DNA of 64,000 bases, taken from positions 1 through 64,000 of the forward strand of contig CALBWA010000002.1 of the NCBI GenBank assembly GCA_937969505.1, given 5' to 3'. Each line of letters starts with the position of its first letter. The stretch's first letter is position 1. Below the pieces are notes generated by a model, which was not told where the DNA came from, did no database searches, and saw only the letters and a list, made by a program, of their open reading frames with translations. The position numbers and the translations under genes are program-made. This stretch comes from an uncultured Erythrobacter sp. (GTDB lineage: Bacteria > Pseudomonadota > Alphaproteobacteria > Sphingomonadales > Sphingomonadaceae). Shown here piece after piece: positions 26,531 through 35,468 of this stretch.

Positions 26531-26558
26531 TATATAGGGCGCTTGTCGTTCCGCGCAA
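26531..26558 (-). promoter_or_regulatory. Candidate promoter of crtW-crtZ with a palindromic -10 region
   Basis: On the minus strand TTGCGC (26558-26553) and TATATA (26536-26531) are 16 bases apart, about 35 bases before crtW. The -10 lies inside a perfect 12-base palindrome, CCCTATATAGGG (26528-26539), which could also be an operator. The -35 match is weak. Confidence 0.4.
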
Positions 26559-26574
26559 AGCGTGTGCGCGGCCC

Positions 26575-26976
26575 TCAATCTTCGTCGGGAAGGAAGAACT
26601 GGCGCATACCTTCGTCAATTCGGGCCGGACGGTGTGTTACAGCATCAATGCAGCACCAGGCCGATTTCACCTCTGCCAAGACTTCTTCACCGCGCTTGAT
26701 CACGGTGGAATAAAAGGCCCGAGCGCCCTTGAAGCTTTCCAGGACCGTGCTGGCGATCACATCATCTTCAATGAAGGCGGGTTTGCGATAGGTGATTTCG
26801 TGCTTGAGCGCGACCCAGGCCTTGCTCGCCACCTCTTCAGCAGGGGCCAGTTTCTGCCAGTGCGCAAGCACCGCGTCCTGAACCCAGTTCAGGTACCGGG
26901 CGTTGTTCACATGCCCCATGAAGTCGATATCATCGGGGACGATTCGGATCGGAAAGGCAAATGGTGCTGCTGACAT
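26575..26976 (-). CDS. Acyl-CoA thioesterase, 4HBT/YbgC-like
   Basis: A 133-aa hotdog-fold thioesterase. The N-terminal segment VPDDIDFMGHVNNARYLNWVQDA holds the Asp and His/Asn pattern of the 4-hydroxybenzoyl-CoA thioesterase group, and the rest matches the fold (ALKHEITYRKPAFIEDDV). Substrate not deducible. It lies upstream of crtW on the same strand with a 76-bp gap that contains the candidate crt promoter. Confidence 0.9.
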   Translation of the reverse strand: MSAAPFAFPIRIVPDDIDFMGHVNNARYLNWVQDAVLAHWQKLAPAEEVASKAWVALKHEITYRKPAFIEDDVIASTVLESFKGARAFYSTVIKRGEEVLAEVKSAWCCIDAVTHRPARIDEGMRQFFLPDED

Positions 26977-27027
26977 GTCTGTCAGTTAGACGCTCGATGC
27001 TTACTGTTCCATGACAATCGTGCGCGG

Positions 27028-27048
27028 ATCGGAAAATGTTTTTCCGAT
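27028..27048. other. Perfect short hairpin upstream of leuC
   Basis: ATCGGAAAA at 27028-27036 and its complement TTTTCCGAT at 27040-27048 flank a three-base loop. It sits in the 207-bp divergent gap between the thioesterase and leuC. The T-run is inside the stem, so it is not a normal terminator; it may be an operator or an mRNA leader structure. Otherwise this gap shows nothing I can name, and no leucine-rich leader peptide was found. Confidence 0.4.
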
Positions 27049-27183
27049 GTGTCCAATCGGTTGCAAGTGCGATGCGCTGCCTGTGCTTCGGGAGGCGCAC
27101 ATTTGTGTCCCGAGTTTCCTCACAGAGCGATTTTCGAGCGGCAATATCTTGCCAGCCGCCCGCTGCCAGCCTAGCGAGCAGCC

Positions 27184-28614
27184 ATGCCAAACAAGCCCCG
27201 CACATTGTACGACAAGATCTGGGACGCTCACGAAGTAGAGCGCCGCGATGACGGCACCAGCATTCTGTATATCGACCGCCATCTGGTGCACGAAGTGACC
27301 AGCCCGCAGGCTTTTGAAGCGCTGCGCATGACAGGCCGCACAGTTCGCCGACCGGAACTGACACTGGCCGTGCCCGATCACAATTTGCCGACCACGCCGC
27401 GACTTGATGATGCCGGCAATCGAATTCCCATCGCCGATCCGATGAGCGCGCAGCAACTTGCCGCGCTGGAGCGCAATGCCCCCGATTTCGGCATCCGCTA
27501 CATCGATGCAAACCACGTCACGCAGGGCATTGTCCATGTGGTGGGCCCGGAACAGGGTTTCTCCCTTCCTGGCAGCACGATCGTGTGTGGCGATTCGCAC
27601 ACTGCAAGTCACGGCGGCATCGGCGCATTGGCGTTTGGTATCGGCACCAGCGAAGTGGAACACGTGCTGGCAACACAAACGCTGCTGCTCAAACGTTCCA
27701 AATCAATGGAAGTGCGGGTCGAGGGGACGCTGGGCGAAGGCGTCAGCGCCAAAGATCTGATCCTGCATATAATCGGTGTGATCGGCACCGCTGGCGGGAC
27801 CGGCCATGTCATTGAATATCGCGGGCCGGAGTTTGAAGCGATGAGCGTCGAGGAACGCCTGACAGTCTGCAACATGAGCATTGAAGGCGGTGCACGCGCC
27901 GGTCTGATCGCGCCAGACGAAACCGTTTTCCGCTATCTGAAAGGGCGCCCGCTCGCCCCAAAAGGGGCGGATTGGGACGAGGCCCTGGCCTATTGGAAAA
28001 CGCTGCACAGCGATGAAGGTGCGGTGTTCAACAAGTCCGTAACCATCCAGGCAAGCGAAGTCGAACCGACGGTAACCTGGGGCACCAGCCCCGAGGATGT
28101 TGTCGCCATCGGCGGGGTTGTGCCGGACCCGGCCAGCTTTGCGGATCCCTCCAAGCAGGAAGCTGCCGCCAAAAGCCTTGAGTATATGGGCCTGACACCG
28201 GGTCAGCGGATGCAGGACGTGCCGGTTGAAAACATCTTCATCGGTAGCTGCACCAACAGCCGGATCGAGGATTTGCGCGCTGCGGCCAAGGTGCTTTCGG
28301 GCCGCAAGAAAGCTGACAATGTCAAATGGGCCATCGTCGTGCCCGGTTCCGGGCTGGTGAAACAAATGGCCGAGGACGAAGGCATCGATGCGATTTTCAA
28401 AGCCGCTGGTTTCGAATGGCGCGAGCCGGGCTGTTCCGCCTGCCTCGGCATGAACCCGGACAAGGTGCCACCGGGCGAGCGCTGTGCGTCCACTTCGAAC
28501 CGCAATTTCGTCGGTCGCCAGGGACCAGGAGCCCGCACGCATCTGGTCTCCCCCGCCATGGCCGCAGCTGCCGCTGTTGCCGGACGGCTGGCCGATGTGC
28601 GCGAGCTTGGTTGA
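27184..28614 (+). CDS. leuC: 3-isopropylmalate dehydratase large subunit LeuC
   Basis: LeuC, with LeuD, isomerises 2- to 3-isopropylmalate in leucine biosynthesis using a [4Fe-4S] cluster. The 476-aa aconitase-family protein has the cluster cysteines in [11 protein letters not shown] and [10 protein letters not shown], and the active-site region [19 protein letters not shown]. Length is typical. Its stop overlaps the following GFA gene by one base; leuD lies three genes on. Confidence 0.97.
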   Translation: MPNKPRTLYDKIWDAHEVERRDDGTSILYIDRHLVHEVTSPQAFEALRMTGRTVRRPELTLAVPDHNLPTTPRLDDAGNRIPIADPMSAQQLAALERNAPDFGIRYIDANHVTQGIVHVVGPEQGFSLPGSTIVCGDSHTASHGGIGALAFGIGTSEVEHVLATQTLLLKRSKSMEVRVEGTLGEGVSAKDLILHIIGVIGTAGGTGHVIEYRGPEFEAMSVEERLTVCNMSIEGGARAGLIAPDETVFRYLKGRPLAPKGADWDEALAYWKTLHSDEGAVFNKSVTIQASEVEPTVTWGTSPEDVVAIGGVVPDPASFADPSKQEAAAKSLEYMGLTPGQRMQDVPVENIFIGSCTNSRIEDLRAAAKVLSGRKKADNVKWAIVVPGSGLVKQMAEDEGIDAIFKAAGFEWREPGCSACLGMNPDKVPPGERCASTSNRNFVGRQGPGARTHLVSPAMAAAAAVAGRLADVRELG

Positions 28615-29018
28615 TGAAGGCTGCGTGCCAATGCGGTGCTGTCAGCATCGAGCTTGCGCATAAGCCGGAATACGTCAATTTCTGCGACTGTTCGCTCTGC
28701 GCCAAATGCGGCGGCGCATGGGGATATTTTGATATAAAAGAGGTGTCAGTGTCAGGTCCCACCCGATCTTATCGCCGGGCCGATATGGACCCGGCATGCA
28801 TCGAACTGCACTTTTGCAGCACGTGCGGGGCAACCACGCATTGGCTGCTGACCGAACATTCGCCGGGAGACCGGATAGGCGTGAACATGCGTTTGTTTGA
28901 ACCTGCTGAATTGGCAGGCATCGAGGGGCGCATGCTGGATGGGCGCAACTGGACCGGGGCCGCCCCGCCCGATCACCATCGCCCCGCCGGGCTCATCGGG
29001 AAAGACATATTCATCTGA
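28614..29018 (+). CDS. GFA (glutathione-dependent formaldehyde-activating) family zinc protein
   Basis: A 134-aa protein with the zinc-binding cysteines of the GFA/CENP-V family: CQCGAVSIE near the N-terminus, CDCSLCAKCGGA, then CSTCGATTHWLL. Some members condense formaldehyde with glutathione; for most the role is unknown. It starts in a one-base overlap with the leuC stop and separates leuC from leuD, which is unusual for a leucine operon. Confidence 0.9.
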   Translation: MKAACQCGAVSIELAHKPEYVNFCDCSLCAKCGGAWGYFDIKEVSVSGPTRSYRRADMDPACIELHFCSTCGATTHWLLTEHSPGDRIGVNMRLFEPAELAGIEGRMLDGRNWTGAAPPDHHRPAGLIGKDIFI

Positions 29019-29086
29019 TCCCGGCACCGACGCATTTCGTGCCGCTACCTCTTGCCATCATCCCTCAACCTTTCCATGAGAATGCC

Positions 29087-29245
29087 ATGACAAAGAAACT
29101 TGCTGGAAAAGCCGCCATCGGCGCTGCTGCCATCGGTTCTGCTGCGATTGCAGCGGCGCTACTCTATGCTGGAAAGCGCAAGAAGCAGAACGCCCCCGCT
29201 CAGCCCGGCCCGATCCCCTCGGGTGAAAAGCCGGAAACCGACTGA
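29087..29245 (+). CDS. Small single-helix membrane protein before leuD (52 aa)
   Basis: A 52-aa ORF with a long Ala/Gly/Ile helix (about 8-28, [21 protein letters not shown]), a basic cluster KRKKQ and a Pro-rich polar tail. Similar tiny proteins sit before leuD in related genomes and are sometimes mislabelled isopropylmalate isomerase because of their position; the sequence has nothing in common with LeuC or LeuD. I used the inner ATG at 29087 because the in-frame start at 29039 adds a stretch without a helix. Its stop overlaps the leuD start (TGATG). Function unknown. Confidence 0.75.
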   Translation: MTKKLAGKAAIGAAAIGSAAIAAALLYAGKRKKQNAPAQPGPIPSGEKPETD

Positions 29246-29847
29246 TGGAAGCCGTTTCCACCATTGAAGGCCGCGCCTATCCCTTTGGCGCGAAAAACGT
29301 CGATACCGATGTGATCATTTCGGCAGAATGGCTCAAGACCATCACCCGCGAGGGGTTGGGCCAGGGTGCATTTGAATCGGTCAGGGCCAAGCCCGGCAAT
29401 GTGTTCGATGACCCTGAGTATGCCGGTGCACCGGTGCTGATCGCGGGCGATAATTTCGGCTGCGGATCAAGCCGCGAACACGCCGCCTGGGCCTTGCTCG
29501 ACATGGGCATAAAAGCTGTGATCGCGCCCAGCTTCTCCGATATTTTCTCCGGCAACGCCTTCAAGAATGGGATTCTGACCGTTGAACTGCCGCAAGATCA
29601 AATCGATCGCCTGATGGAAGTGGCAAAGGATCACCCCGTTTTTATCGATCTGGAATCGCAGACTGTTACTACCCCCTTCCAGGATCGCTTCACTTTTGAT
29701 GTCGATCCCTTTCGCAAGCATTGCCTGATGAACGGTCTGGACGAAGTTGGCCTGACGCTGGAGCAGGACGCGGTTATTTCTAAATATGAAACGGGCCGTC
29801 AGGACAAGATGGCCTGGCTTGCCAAGGGAACGGAGACTTACGCATGA
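29245..29847 (+). CDS. leuD: 3-isopropylmalate dehydratase small subunit LeuD
   Basis: LeuD is the small subunit that completes the isopropylmalate isomerase active site. The 200-aa protein has the swivel-domain motif [16 protein letters not shown] and the opening [17 protein letters not shown]. It overlaps the small ORF upstream by one base and the quinone reductase downstream by four (ATGA). Confidence 0.97.
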   Translation: MEAVSTIEGRAYPFGAKNVDTDVIISAEWLKTITREGLGQGAFESVRAKPGNVFDDPEYAGAPVLIAGDNFGCGSSREHAAWALLDMGIKAVIAPSFSDIFSGNAFKNGILTVELPQDQIDRLMEVAKDHPVFIDLESQTVTTPFQDRFTFDVDPFRKHCLMNGLDEVGLTLEQDAVISKYETGRQDKMAWLAKGTETYA

Positions 29848-30842
29848 AAGCCCTGCGCTCACACGCAACCGGTGGCCCGGAAACGCTCACTCTGGACGAG
29901 GTTGAAACACCTTCACCCGACAAGGGCGAAGTGCTGGTCGATGTGAAGGCTTGCGCGATCAATTTCCCCGACACTCTGATCATTCGCGACCTCTACCAGT
30001 TCAAGCCCGAGCGGCCCTTTGCCCCGGGTGGCGAATTGGCTGGCGTGGTTTCGGCTGTGGGCGAAGGCGTCGGCGAATACAGCGTCGGCGACCGGGTCAT
30101 GGCCGGGATCGGCAATGGCGGCCTGGCTGAGCAAGTTGTCGTACCTGCGGGCCGCATGTTTCCCATCCCCGATGGCGTGTCCTTCGAGAAGGCGGCATCG
30201 CTGCTGATGACCTATGGCACGACCATTCACGGTCTGAAGGATCGCGGCCATATCAAGGCCGGTGACACCGTCCTGATCCTGGGCGCTGCTGGCGGGGTCG
30301 GTCTGTCTGCGGTTGAACTGGCCAAAGCATTCGGTGCGCGCGTTGTCGCAGCTGTGTCGACCGAGGAAAAAGGCGAAGTGGCCCGCAAGGCTGGTGCTGA
30401 TGATGTGGTAATTTACCCCAAGGGCGAGATGGACAAGGCCGCATCGAAAGAACTGGCCAACGCGTTCAAGGCGGCCTGCGGACCGCAGGGTGCAAACATT
30501 GTCTATGACATTGTCGGTGGCCAATATTCGGAACCGGCGCTGCGCTCCATCGCATGGGAAGGCAAGTTCCTGGTGGTCGGATTCCCGGCGGGCATTGCCA
30601 AAATGCCGCTCAACCTCACTTTGCTGAAAAGCTGCGACATCTGCGGCGTGTTCTGGGGCGCGTTTACTGCGCGCGAGCCGGTCAAGTTCAAGGCGCAGGT
30701 GGAGGAATTGTTCGACCTCATGAAAGCCGGCAAAATCGATCCACTGGTGTCCGAGACCTTCCCGCTGGAACGCGGAGGCGACGCGATTGCCAAGCTGGAA
30801 AGTCGGCAGGCGGTCGGCAAGCTTGTGGTGACGATGGACTGA
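29844..30842 (+). CDS. NADPH:quinone oxidoreductase (zinc-independent MDR family)
   Basis: A 332-aa medium-chain dehydrogenase/reductase of the quinone oxidoreductase type. The GroES-like N-terminus ([19 protein letters not shown], then [11 protein letters not shown]) is followed by a Rossmann fold with [19 protein letters not shown] at about residues 148-166. The catalytic zinc ligands of alcohol dehydrogenases are missing. It overlaps leuD by four bases and so is the last gene of the leuC group, although its substrate need not relate to leucine synthesis. Confidence 0.92.
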   Translation: MKALRSHATGGPETLTLDEVETPSPDKGEVLVDVKACAINFPDTLIIRDLYQFKPERPFAPGGELAGVVSAVGEGVGEYSVGDRVMAGIGNGGLAEQVVVPAGRMFPIPDGVSFEKAASLLMTYGTTIHGLKDRGHIKAGDTVLILGAAGGVGLSAVELAKAFGARVVAAVSTEEKGEVARKAGADDVVIYPKGEMDKAASKELANAFKAACGPQGANIVYDIVGGQYSEPALRSIAWEGKFLVVGFPAGIAKMPLNLTLLKSCDICGVFWGAFTAREPVKFKAQVEELFDLMKAGKIDPLVSETFPLERGGDAIAKLESRQAVGKLVVTMD

Positions 30843-30952
30843 TCGGCCTGAGTGCTGGCCTGCCGATTGGCAAAACTCTGCATCACAGGCACCTTGCCGC
30901 GCCGCCCGGCGCGCACTATTTTAGATCTACACGCAATTCCCGAGAGGATCAC

Positions 30953-31276
30953 ATGACCGATTTCAACGATCGCAAACGCGGTGAAGAAGCCAAATTCGCC
31001 ATGGATGGTGAAACCGCATTCAAACTTGCCGCGCGGCGCAACCGCCTGATGGGCGAATGGGCGGCTGGTCTGATGGGTCTGACTGACGAAGAAGCCGACG
31101 CCTACAAGAAGGCTGTCGTGCAGGCTGATTTCGAAGAAGCCGGTGACGAAGATGTTATCCGCAAGCTTCTAGGCGATCTGACCGCTGCTGATTGCGATGT
31201 AAGCGAAGCTGACATCCGCGCCATGCTCGAGGAAAAGACGATCGAGGCCAAGCGCCAGTTGATGAGCGAGAGCTGA
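30953..31276 (+). CDS. F1-ATPase zeta subunit / inhibitor (DUF1476)
   Basis: A 107-aa all-helical protein of the DUF1476 family. The Paracoccus member is the zeta subunit, a natural inhibitor that blocks reverse rotation of the F1 motor through its N-terminal segment. Here the opening NDRKRGEEAKFAMD and the segment RRNRLMGEWAAGLMGL match the family closely. The ATG has AGGAT five bases upstream. It is followed four bases later by the BolA gene, an arrangement I recall from other alphaproteobacteria. Confidence 0.9.
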   Translation: MTDFNDRKRGEEAKFAMDGETAFKLAARRNRLMGEWAAGLMGLTDEEADAYKKAVVQADFEEAGDEDVIRKLLGDLTAADCDVSEADIRAMLEEKTIEAKRQLMSES

Positions 31277-31280
31277 TCCC

Positions 31281-31514
31281 ATGCCGATGACAGGCCCGGA
31301 AATCGAAGCGGCAATCACCTCTGCCCTGCCGGGCGCAACCGTTGTGTTGACCGATCTCGCCGGCGATAATGATCACTGGGCAGCAGAAGTTACCGCTGCT
31401 GAGTTCGCAGGGAAAAACCGGGTTCAACAGCACAAGCTGGTTTATGATGCCTTGGGGGGCCGCATGGGCGGTGTGCTGCATGCCTTGCAACTGACCACGC
31501 GGGTTCCCACCTGA
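31281..31514 (+). CDS. BolA family protein
   Basis: A 77-aa BolA-fold protein with the class II KH-like core, recognisable from the end motif [13 protein letters not shown]. BolA proteins act with monothiol glutaredoxins in Fe-S cluster handling; a CGFS glutaredoxin gene follows 49 bp downstream, which supports the pairing. The conserved C-terminal His is present. Confidence 0.93.
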   Translation: MPMTGPEIEAAITSALPGATVVLTDLAGDNDHWAAEVTAAEFAGKNRVQQHKLVYDALGGRMGGVLHALQLTTRVPT

Positions 31515-31521
31515 TAGTCAC

Positions 31522-31548
31522 AAGTTCAATCAACAAAGTTCAATCAAC
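31522..31548. repeat. Two tandem 13-base repeats between bolA and grxD
   Basis: AAGTTCAATCAAC occurs at 31522-31534 and again at 31536-31548, one base apart, followed by the AGGG ribosome site of grxD. Probably a local slippage duplication. Confidence 0.6.
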
Positions 31549-31563
31549 TTAGGGCCAACAGCC

Positions 31564-31896
31564 ATGTCCGACGTAAACACCCGTATTTCTTCCATCGTTG
31601 GCGACAACGATGTGGTCCTTTTCATGAAGGGCACGCCCCTGTTTCCGCAATGCGGATTTTCCAGCAAGGCGGTCGCCATTCTTGAACATTGCGGCGTCGC
31701 GTATGAAAGCGTCGATGTGCTGCAGGACATGGAAGTGCGTCAGGGCATCAAGACCTATTCGGATTGGCCAACCATCCCCCAGCTTTACGTCAAAGGCGAA
31801 TTTCTGGGCGGAAGTGATATCATGATGGAAATGTTTGAAGCGGGCGAATTGCAGCAGCTGATGGATGAAAAGGCCGTCGCGAAAGCCGAGGGCTGA
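31564..31896 (+). CDS. grxD: Monothiol glutaredoxin Grx4/GrxD
   Basis: A 110-aa CGFS-type glutaredoxin that carries a [2Fe-2S] cluster between two monomers and delivers it with BolA. The active site CGFS lies in [11 protein letters not shown] at about residues 31-34, the cis-Pro in WPTIPQLYV, and the glutathione-binding [15 protein letters not shown] near the end. A rho-independent terminator follows about 45 bases later. Confidence 0.96.
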   Translation: MSDVNTRISSIVGDNDVVLFMKGTPLFPQCGFSSKAVAILEHCGVAYESVDVLQDMEVRQGIKTYSDWPTIPQLYVKGEFLGGSDIMMEMFEAGELQQLMDEKAVAKAEG

Positions 31897-31939
31897 TTAA
31901 CCCACCGTCAGTTGCAGCTGCCCTTTACGCAGTTCCACA

Positions 31940-31978
31940 AAAAAGCCGCCCCCAGGGAAACCTCGGGGCGGCTTTTTG
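31940..31978 (+). terminator. Rho-independent terminator after grxD
   Basis: A GC-rich stem (GCCGCCCC pairing with GGGGCGGC) with an A-run on the left and a T-run on the right at 31971-31977 follows grxD by about 45 bases. It fits the bidirectional type. The rest of the 306-bp gap up to the NUDIX gene holds only a TTGACA at 32071-32076 without a convincing -10. Confidence 0.88.
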
Positions 31979-32202
31979 TTCGGGGAGGCGGAACCTAGAG
32001 ACCAGGGCGGTTCCGCCTCTTTACTGAAGACTGTTTGGGTACCGGTTCTTTTGCACAGCCCGTGCCAAATTTGACAATCCTCGGAAAAACACGGGTTTTC
32101 GTGGTTAACAAGAATTTGCGAAGCGGCGAATTGTAAACTTTTCCGACAGGCTTATCGAAATCGCGCTTGGCTTCCCTGCGCGCTGCTTGCACTAGAGTGC
32201 CG

Positions 32203-32985
32203 ATGTCGAGCGAAACACCCAGCCAGCCAGAGGCCATCCAGGCCGCCACCGTCATTATCTACCGCAATGGTCCGCAGGGCTGTCCGGCGGAAATCCTCAT
32301 GACCATCCGGTCGCGCAATATGACCTTTGCCGGCGGCATGGCGGTGTTTCCCGGCGGGCGGGTCGATGACGCCGATATCGATCTCGCCCGAATGATCGCT
32401 GCTGACGGCGATCATGAAGAGATTGCCAATCAGATTGCAGCCGTGCGTGAAACGCTGGAAGAAACAGGTCTGGCCATCGGCCTGACCGGTAACATTGACG
32501 CAGTAAAAGCGCGCAAGGCCCGGCAGCGCTTGCTCGAAGTGAAAGCGCTCGCCCCCGTGCTCGAAGAGTTTGGCTGGAACCTTGATCTGGCTCAAATGAC
32601 GCCATTTGCCCGCTGGTATCCCAAGAACGAGCGCATCCCGCGGGTCTATGATACGCGCTTCTATCTTGCTGATCTGGGCACAGGCGCGGTTGATATCGAG
32701 GCTGATCTGTCGGAAAATACGCATCTGTTCTGGACCAGCCCGCAAGACGCGCTGGCGGCAGCGGACCGCGGCGACATAAAGGTCATCTTTCCCACCCGCC
32801 GTAATCTGGAGCGGCTTGCCCTGTTTTCGACCTATGCAGAGGCCAAGGCGCAGGCAGATACCATCCCGGTGCGCACAATCATTCCGCAAATTGTTGAAGC
32901 CAGCGGCCAGCCCATGCTGACAATTATGGAAGACGCGGGATATCCGATTACGTCTGAACTTCTCGAGAGTGTTCAACGCGGATGA
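32203..32985 (+). CDS. NUDIX hydrolase (NUDT7/NUDT19-like)
   Basis: A 260-aa protein with an N-terminal strand region followed by FAGGMAVFPGGRVDDAD and a NUDIX box that includes AVRETLEETGLAIG, giving the REtxEExG pattern. Members of this longer type hydrolyse coenzyme A or related nucleoside diphosphate derivatives; here that is inferred. Start chosen at ATG 32203 (MSSETP). Confidence 0.87.
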   Translation: MSSETPSQPEAIQAATVIIYRNGPQGCPAEILMTIRSRNMTFAGGMAVFPGGRVDDADIDLARMIAADGDHEEIANQIAAVRETLEETGLAIGLTGNIDAVKARKARQRLLEVKALAPVLEEFGWNLDLAQMTPFARWYPKNERIPRVYDTRFYLADLGTGAVDIEADLSENTHLFWTSPQDALAAADRGDIKVIFPTRRNLERLALFSTYAEAKAQADTIPVRTIIPQIVEASGQPMLTIMEDAGYPITSELLESVQRG

Positions 32986-33027
32986 ACCGCGTTTACGCAC
33001 CATGCAAATGGTAGATGTCAGGTAAGG

Positions 33028-33104
33028 TGGCGCGCCCGGCAGGACTCGAACCTGCTGCCTCAAGATTAGAAGTCTCGCGCTCTATCCAGATGAGCTACGG
33101 GCGC
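33028..33104 (-). tRNA. tRNA-Arg (anticodon TCT)
   Basis: A complete 77-base cloverleaf on the minus strand: acceptor GCGCCCG/CGGGCGC, D-arm GCTC...GAGC, anticodon stem CGAGA/TCTTG with loop CTTCTAA (anticodon TCT, reading AGA), and T-arm GCAGG-TTCGAGT-CCTGC. The 3' CCA is encoded in the gene. It stands alone between the NUDIX and queuosine-transporter genes; no integrase or attachment-site duplication was seen next to it. Confidence 0.96.
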
Positions 33105-33164
33105 GCAGCCTCGTCGCCATTAGCGCGCTTTAACTCGCTTGGAAATCGCGTTACGCAGTAAAGC

Positions 33165-33908
33165 ATGGAAAATTCCGGAACACCCACCGTAACCTCCACT
33201 GCTCCACCGGCGTTTCGTTATTACGATCTGGTGATGGCAGCGTTTGTCACGATCCTGCTGCTGTCCAACCTGATCGGCGCATCCAAACCCAGCTATATTA
33301 CTCTGCCAGGCGGTGACCCATGGATCTTTGGCGCAGGCGTTCTGTTTTTTCCGATCAGCTACATCATCGGCGATGTCCTGACCGAGGTTTACGGTTATGC
33401 CCGCGCCCGCCGCGTGATCTGGACCGGGTTTGCCGCACTTGCTTTCATGGCCTTCATGGCCTGGGTGGTGGTCAATTTGCCCGCAGCCGAGGGTTGGCCA
33501 TTCCAGGAGGACTACGAGAACGTTTTCGGCAACAGCTGGCGCATTGTCATCGCCTCCATCGTGGCCTTCTGGGCAGGGGAATTTGCCAATTCGCTCGTGA
33601 TGGCGAAGATGAAAATCTGGACCAAGGGCAAGGCTTTGTGGAGCCGGACCATCGGGTCAACCGTGGTCGGGCAAGGTCTCGACAGCATGATCTTCTATCC
33701 GCTGGCGTTTTGGGGGCTGGCCGGATGGCCGCCCGAAACGCTGCTCCAGGTTGTAATCTCGCAATGGATCATCAAGGTCGTATGGGAAGCCATGCTGACC
33801 CCGGTGACCTATCTGGTGGTGGGCAAGCTTAAACGCGCTGAAGGGGTCGATCTGTTTGATACGGACACGAATTTCTCCCCCTTCGCCAAGGAACAGCGGC
33901 CCGGCTAG
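33165..33908 (+). CDS. Queuosine precursor transporter (YhhQ/VUT family)
   Basis: A 247-aa inner-membrane protein of the vitamin uptake transporter (VUT, ECF-S-related) family; E. coli YhhQ imports preQ0/preQ1 for queuosine synthesis. Family patterns include LLLSNLIGASK, FFPISYIIGDVLTEVYGY and RTIGSTVVGQGLDSMIFY. Six hydrophobic segments are visible. It is convergent with ppx (15 bp between stops). Substrate is by family inference. Confidence 0.92.
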   Translation: MENSGTPTVTSTAPPAFRYYDLVMAAFVTILLLSNLIGASKPSYITLPGGDPWIFGAGVLFFPISYIIGDVLTEVYGYARARRVIWTGFAALAFMAFMAWVVVNLPAAEGWPFQEDYENVFGNSWRIVIASIVAFWAGEFANSLVMAKMKIWTKGKALWSRTIGSTVVGQGLDSMIFYPLAFWGLAGWPPETLLQVVISQWIIKVVWEAMLTPVTYLVVGKLKRAEGVDLFDTDTNFSPFAKEQRPG

Positions 33909-33923
33909 CCAGCCATCACAAGG

Positions 33924-35468
33924 CTAGGCAGCAGGCTGGGTTAGCGCGATATCGTTCAACTCATCGTCGGGCACGAATTCAACTTGCGGCTTCAGGCCCA
34001 GCCGGTCGGCCAGCAGTTTCATGTCCTTTTCGGTCGGCACGCCGAGCAGATCGGACTGGCTTTCCTGCAAGCGCAGGATCAGCGCATCCTCGCTCACCGA
34101 GAGGCGGCTGACCTGAAGCGAACGGCGCGAGCGTGCGCCCACCCGGCGGGCCAAGCGGATCGCCAAGCCCCAGCAAATCGCCTCGTCCAAGCAGTCTTGC
34201 GATGCCAGCGCCGTGAGCGTATCGGGCAGGTCTAAATTGTTGCCATTGGCTGCAACCGCGGCAGCAATCATGGCGCGCCCCTGTCCATCCAGATCAATCC
34301 AGCGCTTGTGCAGCGCCCAATCGACCGCATGGTTCAAGCGGATGTTGGGCTCAACCTGCATGGATGCCAGGGCCATCATTGTCGAGGCAAGCCGCAACCG
34401 CTCGGAGCCCGATGCATCTGTCGGCACAGCGCCAGCGGTCCAGCCAGCAATTCGGGTTGCCAGCGTGGGCGGTGCGCCGCGCAAATCAGCAAACACAGTG
34501 ACGCCCGCCAGCAGCGGATCCTGCGCCTTGCTGTGCGCGGGCAAGCGGTCATACAACAGCCCTTCGCGCAGGCCCCAGGATGAAAACACCAACCGGGTGG
34601 GTTGCAAACGTTTGAGCAAAACCTGCAGCAACACCGCTGCATCAGGCATGCTGGCGCCCCGCATACTGGAAATGCGCGGCATGCTGGAAAGCGTGTCGCC
34701 GTCGCTGTCGGCAAGTTCGCGGGCGAGGTCTGCGGCCTCGTCTGCATCAAGACTGAAGCCATGGGGGTCTGTCAGCGGATAATCGCGCTGCTGCATGGCA
34801 TAGACCGCCATTGCGCGCCATGTCCCCCCGACCAGATAAAGCGGGGCATCAATCGGTTCGTCCCAGCCCGCTTTCTTGACGATCTGGGTCAAAGATTTGC
34901 GCATGTCCTTGACCGTGTCAGCACGGAATTCCGGCAGTCTGAGCGTTCCCAGCGGCATCGTGGTGGCCGCCCCGGTTGTGCCGCCGGCCACGCTGACCAG
35001 TTCCAGGCTGCCGCCGCCCAGATCAGCCACGACGCCTGCTGCCCCGGGGAAAGCACCGATCACGCCATTGGCGCTCAACCGCGCTTCTTCCTCACCTGAA
35101 ATGATCCTTGGCGAAAGTCCCAGCGCGGTCACTTCACGAATGAAGTCCCCGCCATTTTCCGCATCACGCACGGCAGCGGTGGCGACCGTGTCGATGTCAT
35201 CGACCCCCAGATCCTCCAGCAGCAGAACAAATCGGCGCAGGCCCCGCATCGCAAGCTCGACCGCATCATCGGGCAGCCGGCCCGTTTCAGCCATGGCCTT
35301 GCCCAGCTTGGCTGCAACCTTTTCGTTCAGCAGGATCATTGGCGCGCGCAAACTGCCGCCATACACCACCATGCGGACTGTGTTTGATCCGATGTCGATA
35401 ATCGCTCGCTCGGCATTCTTGCCAGAGAATGAGCCGGACCTGTCTGCGCGCTTGGCTCGCAATGTCAT
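33924..35468 (-). CDS. ppx: Exopolyphosphatase / Ppx-GppA family phosphatase
   Basis: Ppx releases phosphate from polyphosphate ends; relatives also act on pppGpp. The 514-aa protein has the ASKHA-fold phosphate loops IDIGSNTVRMVVY near residue 25 and DLGGGSLELVSV near 150, with the catalytic-type ISGEEEARLS between them, then a C-terminal helical HD-like region. The ATG overlaps the ppk stop (ATGA), so both are made from one transcript. Confidence 0.94.
   Translation of the reverse strand: MTLRAKRADRSGSFSGKNAERAIIDIGSNTVRMVVYGGSLRAPMILLNEKVAAKLGKAMAETGRLPDDAVELAMRGLRRFVLLLEDLGVDDIDTVATAAVRDAENGGDFIREVTALGLSPRIISGEEEARLSANGVIGAFPGAAGVVADLGGGSLELVSVAGGTTGAATTMPLGTLRLPEFRADTVKDMRKSLTQIVKKAGWDEPIDAPLYLVGGTWRAMAVYAMQQRDYPLTDPHGFSLDADEAADLARELADSDGDTLSSMPRISSMRGASMPDAAVLLQVLLKRLQPTRLVFSSWGLREGLLYDRLPAHSKAQDPLLAGVTVFADLRGAPPTLATRIAGWTAGAVPTDASGSERLRLASTMMALASMQVEPNIRLNHAVDWALHKRWIDLDGQGRAMIAAAVAANGNNLDLPDTLTALASQDCLDEAICWGLAIRLARRVGARSRRSLQVSRLSVSEDALILRLQESQSDLLGVPTEKDMKLLADRLGLKPQVEFVPDDELNDIALTQPAA

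Noticed and set aside
31995..32255. 86-codon minus-strand frame between grxD and the NUDIX gene
   Set aside because: Overlaps the NUDIX start, basic low-information sequence, no ribosome site.
33028..33104. tRNA-Arg as an integration site of a genomic island
   Set aside because: No integrase, no duplicated tRNA 3' end and only housekeeping genes on both sides.
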